Shown here: positions 6,662-6,784 of the stretch, in pieces
How positions within the stretch are numbered: the stretch's first letter is position 1
Layout of the letters: every line of letters begins with the position of its first letter
NCBI GenBank assembly: GCA_945948775.1
Contig: CAMFCK010000045.1
Coordinates: 1-6,784, forward strand
Reading direction: 5' to 3'
Origin: an uncultured Clostridia bacterium
Lineage (GTDB): Bacteria > Bacillota > Clostridia > UBA1381
Length of the DNA: 6,784 bases
Made by a program: the position numbers and the translations under genes
The notes under the pieces: model-generated
Seen by the model: only the letters and a program-made list of their open reading frames with translations
What the model was told of the DNA's origin: nothing
The model's database searches: none

Positions 6662-6690
6662 ATTATACCAATTTAATCAAAAAATTTCAA
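6662..6690 (-). promoter_or_regulatory. Strong predicted sigma-A promoter of the Asp23 gene with extended -10
   Basis: On the minus strand, TTGAAA (-35, 6685-6690) is followed after 17 bases by a perfect TATAAT (-10, 6662-6667), preceded by TGG, which forms an extended -10 element. The predicted start is near 6655, giving a leader of about 35 bases with the AGGAGG site. It has the best consensus match in the window and suggests high basal expression. I see no sigma-B type element. Confidence 0.82.
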
Positions 6691-6784
6691 TCTTTTTCAG
6701 AAATTATCAGACGAATTACAAATAAATTTACATTTTGTTCATAACAGGCGAAAGGTTATTTTACCGGTATGATTTTGACATTAG
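6691..6784. other. Right-end intergenic sequence, no gene seen
   Basis: This 94-base AT-rich end lies upstream of the Asp23 promoter. No ORF is supported. A perfect TTGACA -35 hexamer occurs on the plus strand at 6775-6780, but its -10 would fall outside the window, so a divergent promoter can only be suggested. Confidence 0.35.

Overview
The window looks like a chromosomal segment of a low-to-mid-GC, Gram-positive anaerobe of the class Clostridia. Support for this: an S-layer homology (SLH) protein, an ABC-transporter solute-binding lipoprotein with a Gram-positive style lipobox, an Asp23/Gls24 envelope protein, strong AGGAGG-type ribosome binding sites and sigma-A type promoters with AT-rich spacers. 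A glycan-using, SLH-rich gut clostridium (Monoglobus-like) would fit, but that placement is inference and species cannot be assigned from sequence alone. Every gene I can support is on the minus strand, so transcription runs from right to left.

Right end (6159-6784): an Asp23/Gls24 gene with a near-ideal extended -10 promoter. A perfect 23-bp hairpin that starts one base after its stop codon makes it a single-gene unit within the window. Next (5864-6104) comes a 240-base stretch without a convincing gene. It carries the promoter of a two-component system and a weak dyad about 65 bases upstream of the predicted start.

Middle (3652-5863): a two-gene operon encoding a sensor histidine kinase with about seven membrane segments and a NarL/FixJ-type response regulator with a LuxR helix-turn-helix. 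It is closed by a hairpin terminator whose stem contains the regulator's last codons and stop.

Left (1-3596): a second operon with its own promoter. It encodes a large secreted SLH-domain protein (866 residues from the preferred start) and, 22 bases downstream, a family 1 solute-binding lipoprotein that runs off the left edge. A 22-bp near-perfect dyad lies about 66 bases upstream of the predicted start of this operon, a position typical of activator binding.

Working model (inference): the membrane kinase senses an unknown signal and phosphorylates the LuxR-type regulator. The regulator may act on the SLH/solute-binding-protein operon next door, and perhaps on its own promoter. The SLH protein would sit in the cell wall while the lipoprotein delivers a substrate, most likely a sugar or oligosaccharide, to an ABC importer encoded beyond the left edge. 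I found no CRISPR array, tRNA, rRNA, insertion sequence or defence system.
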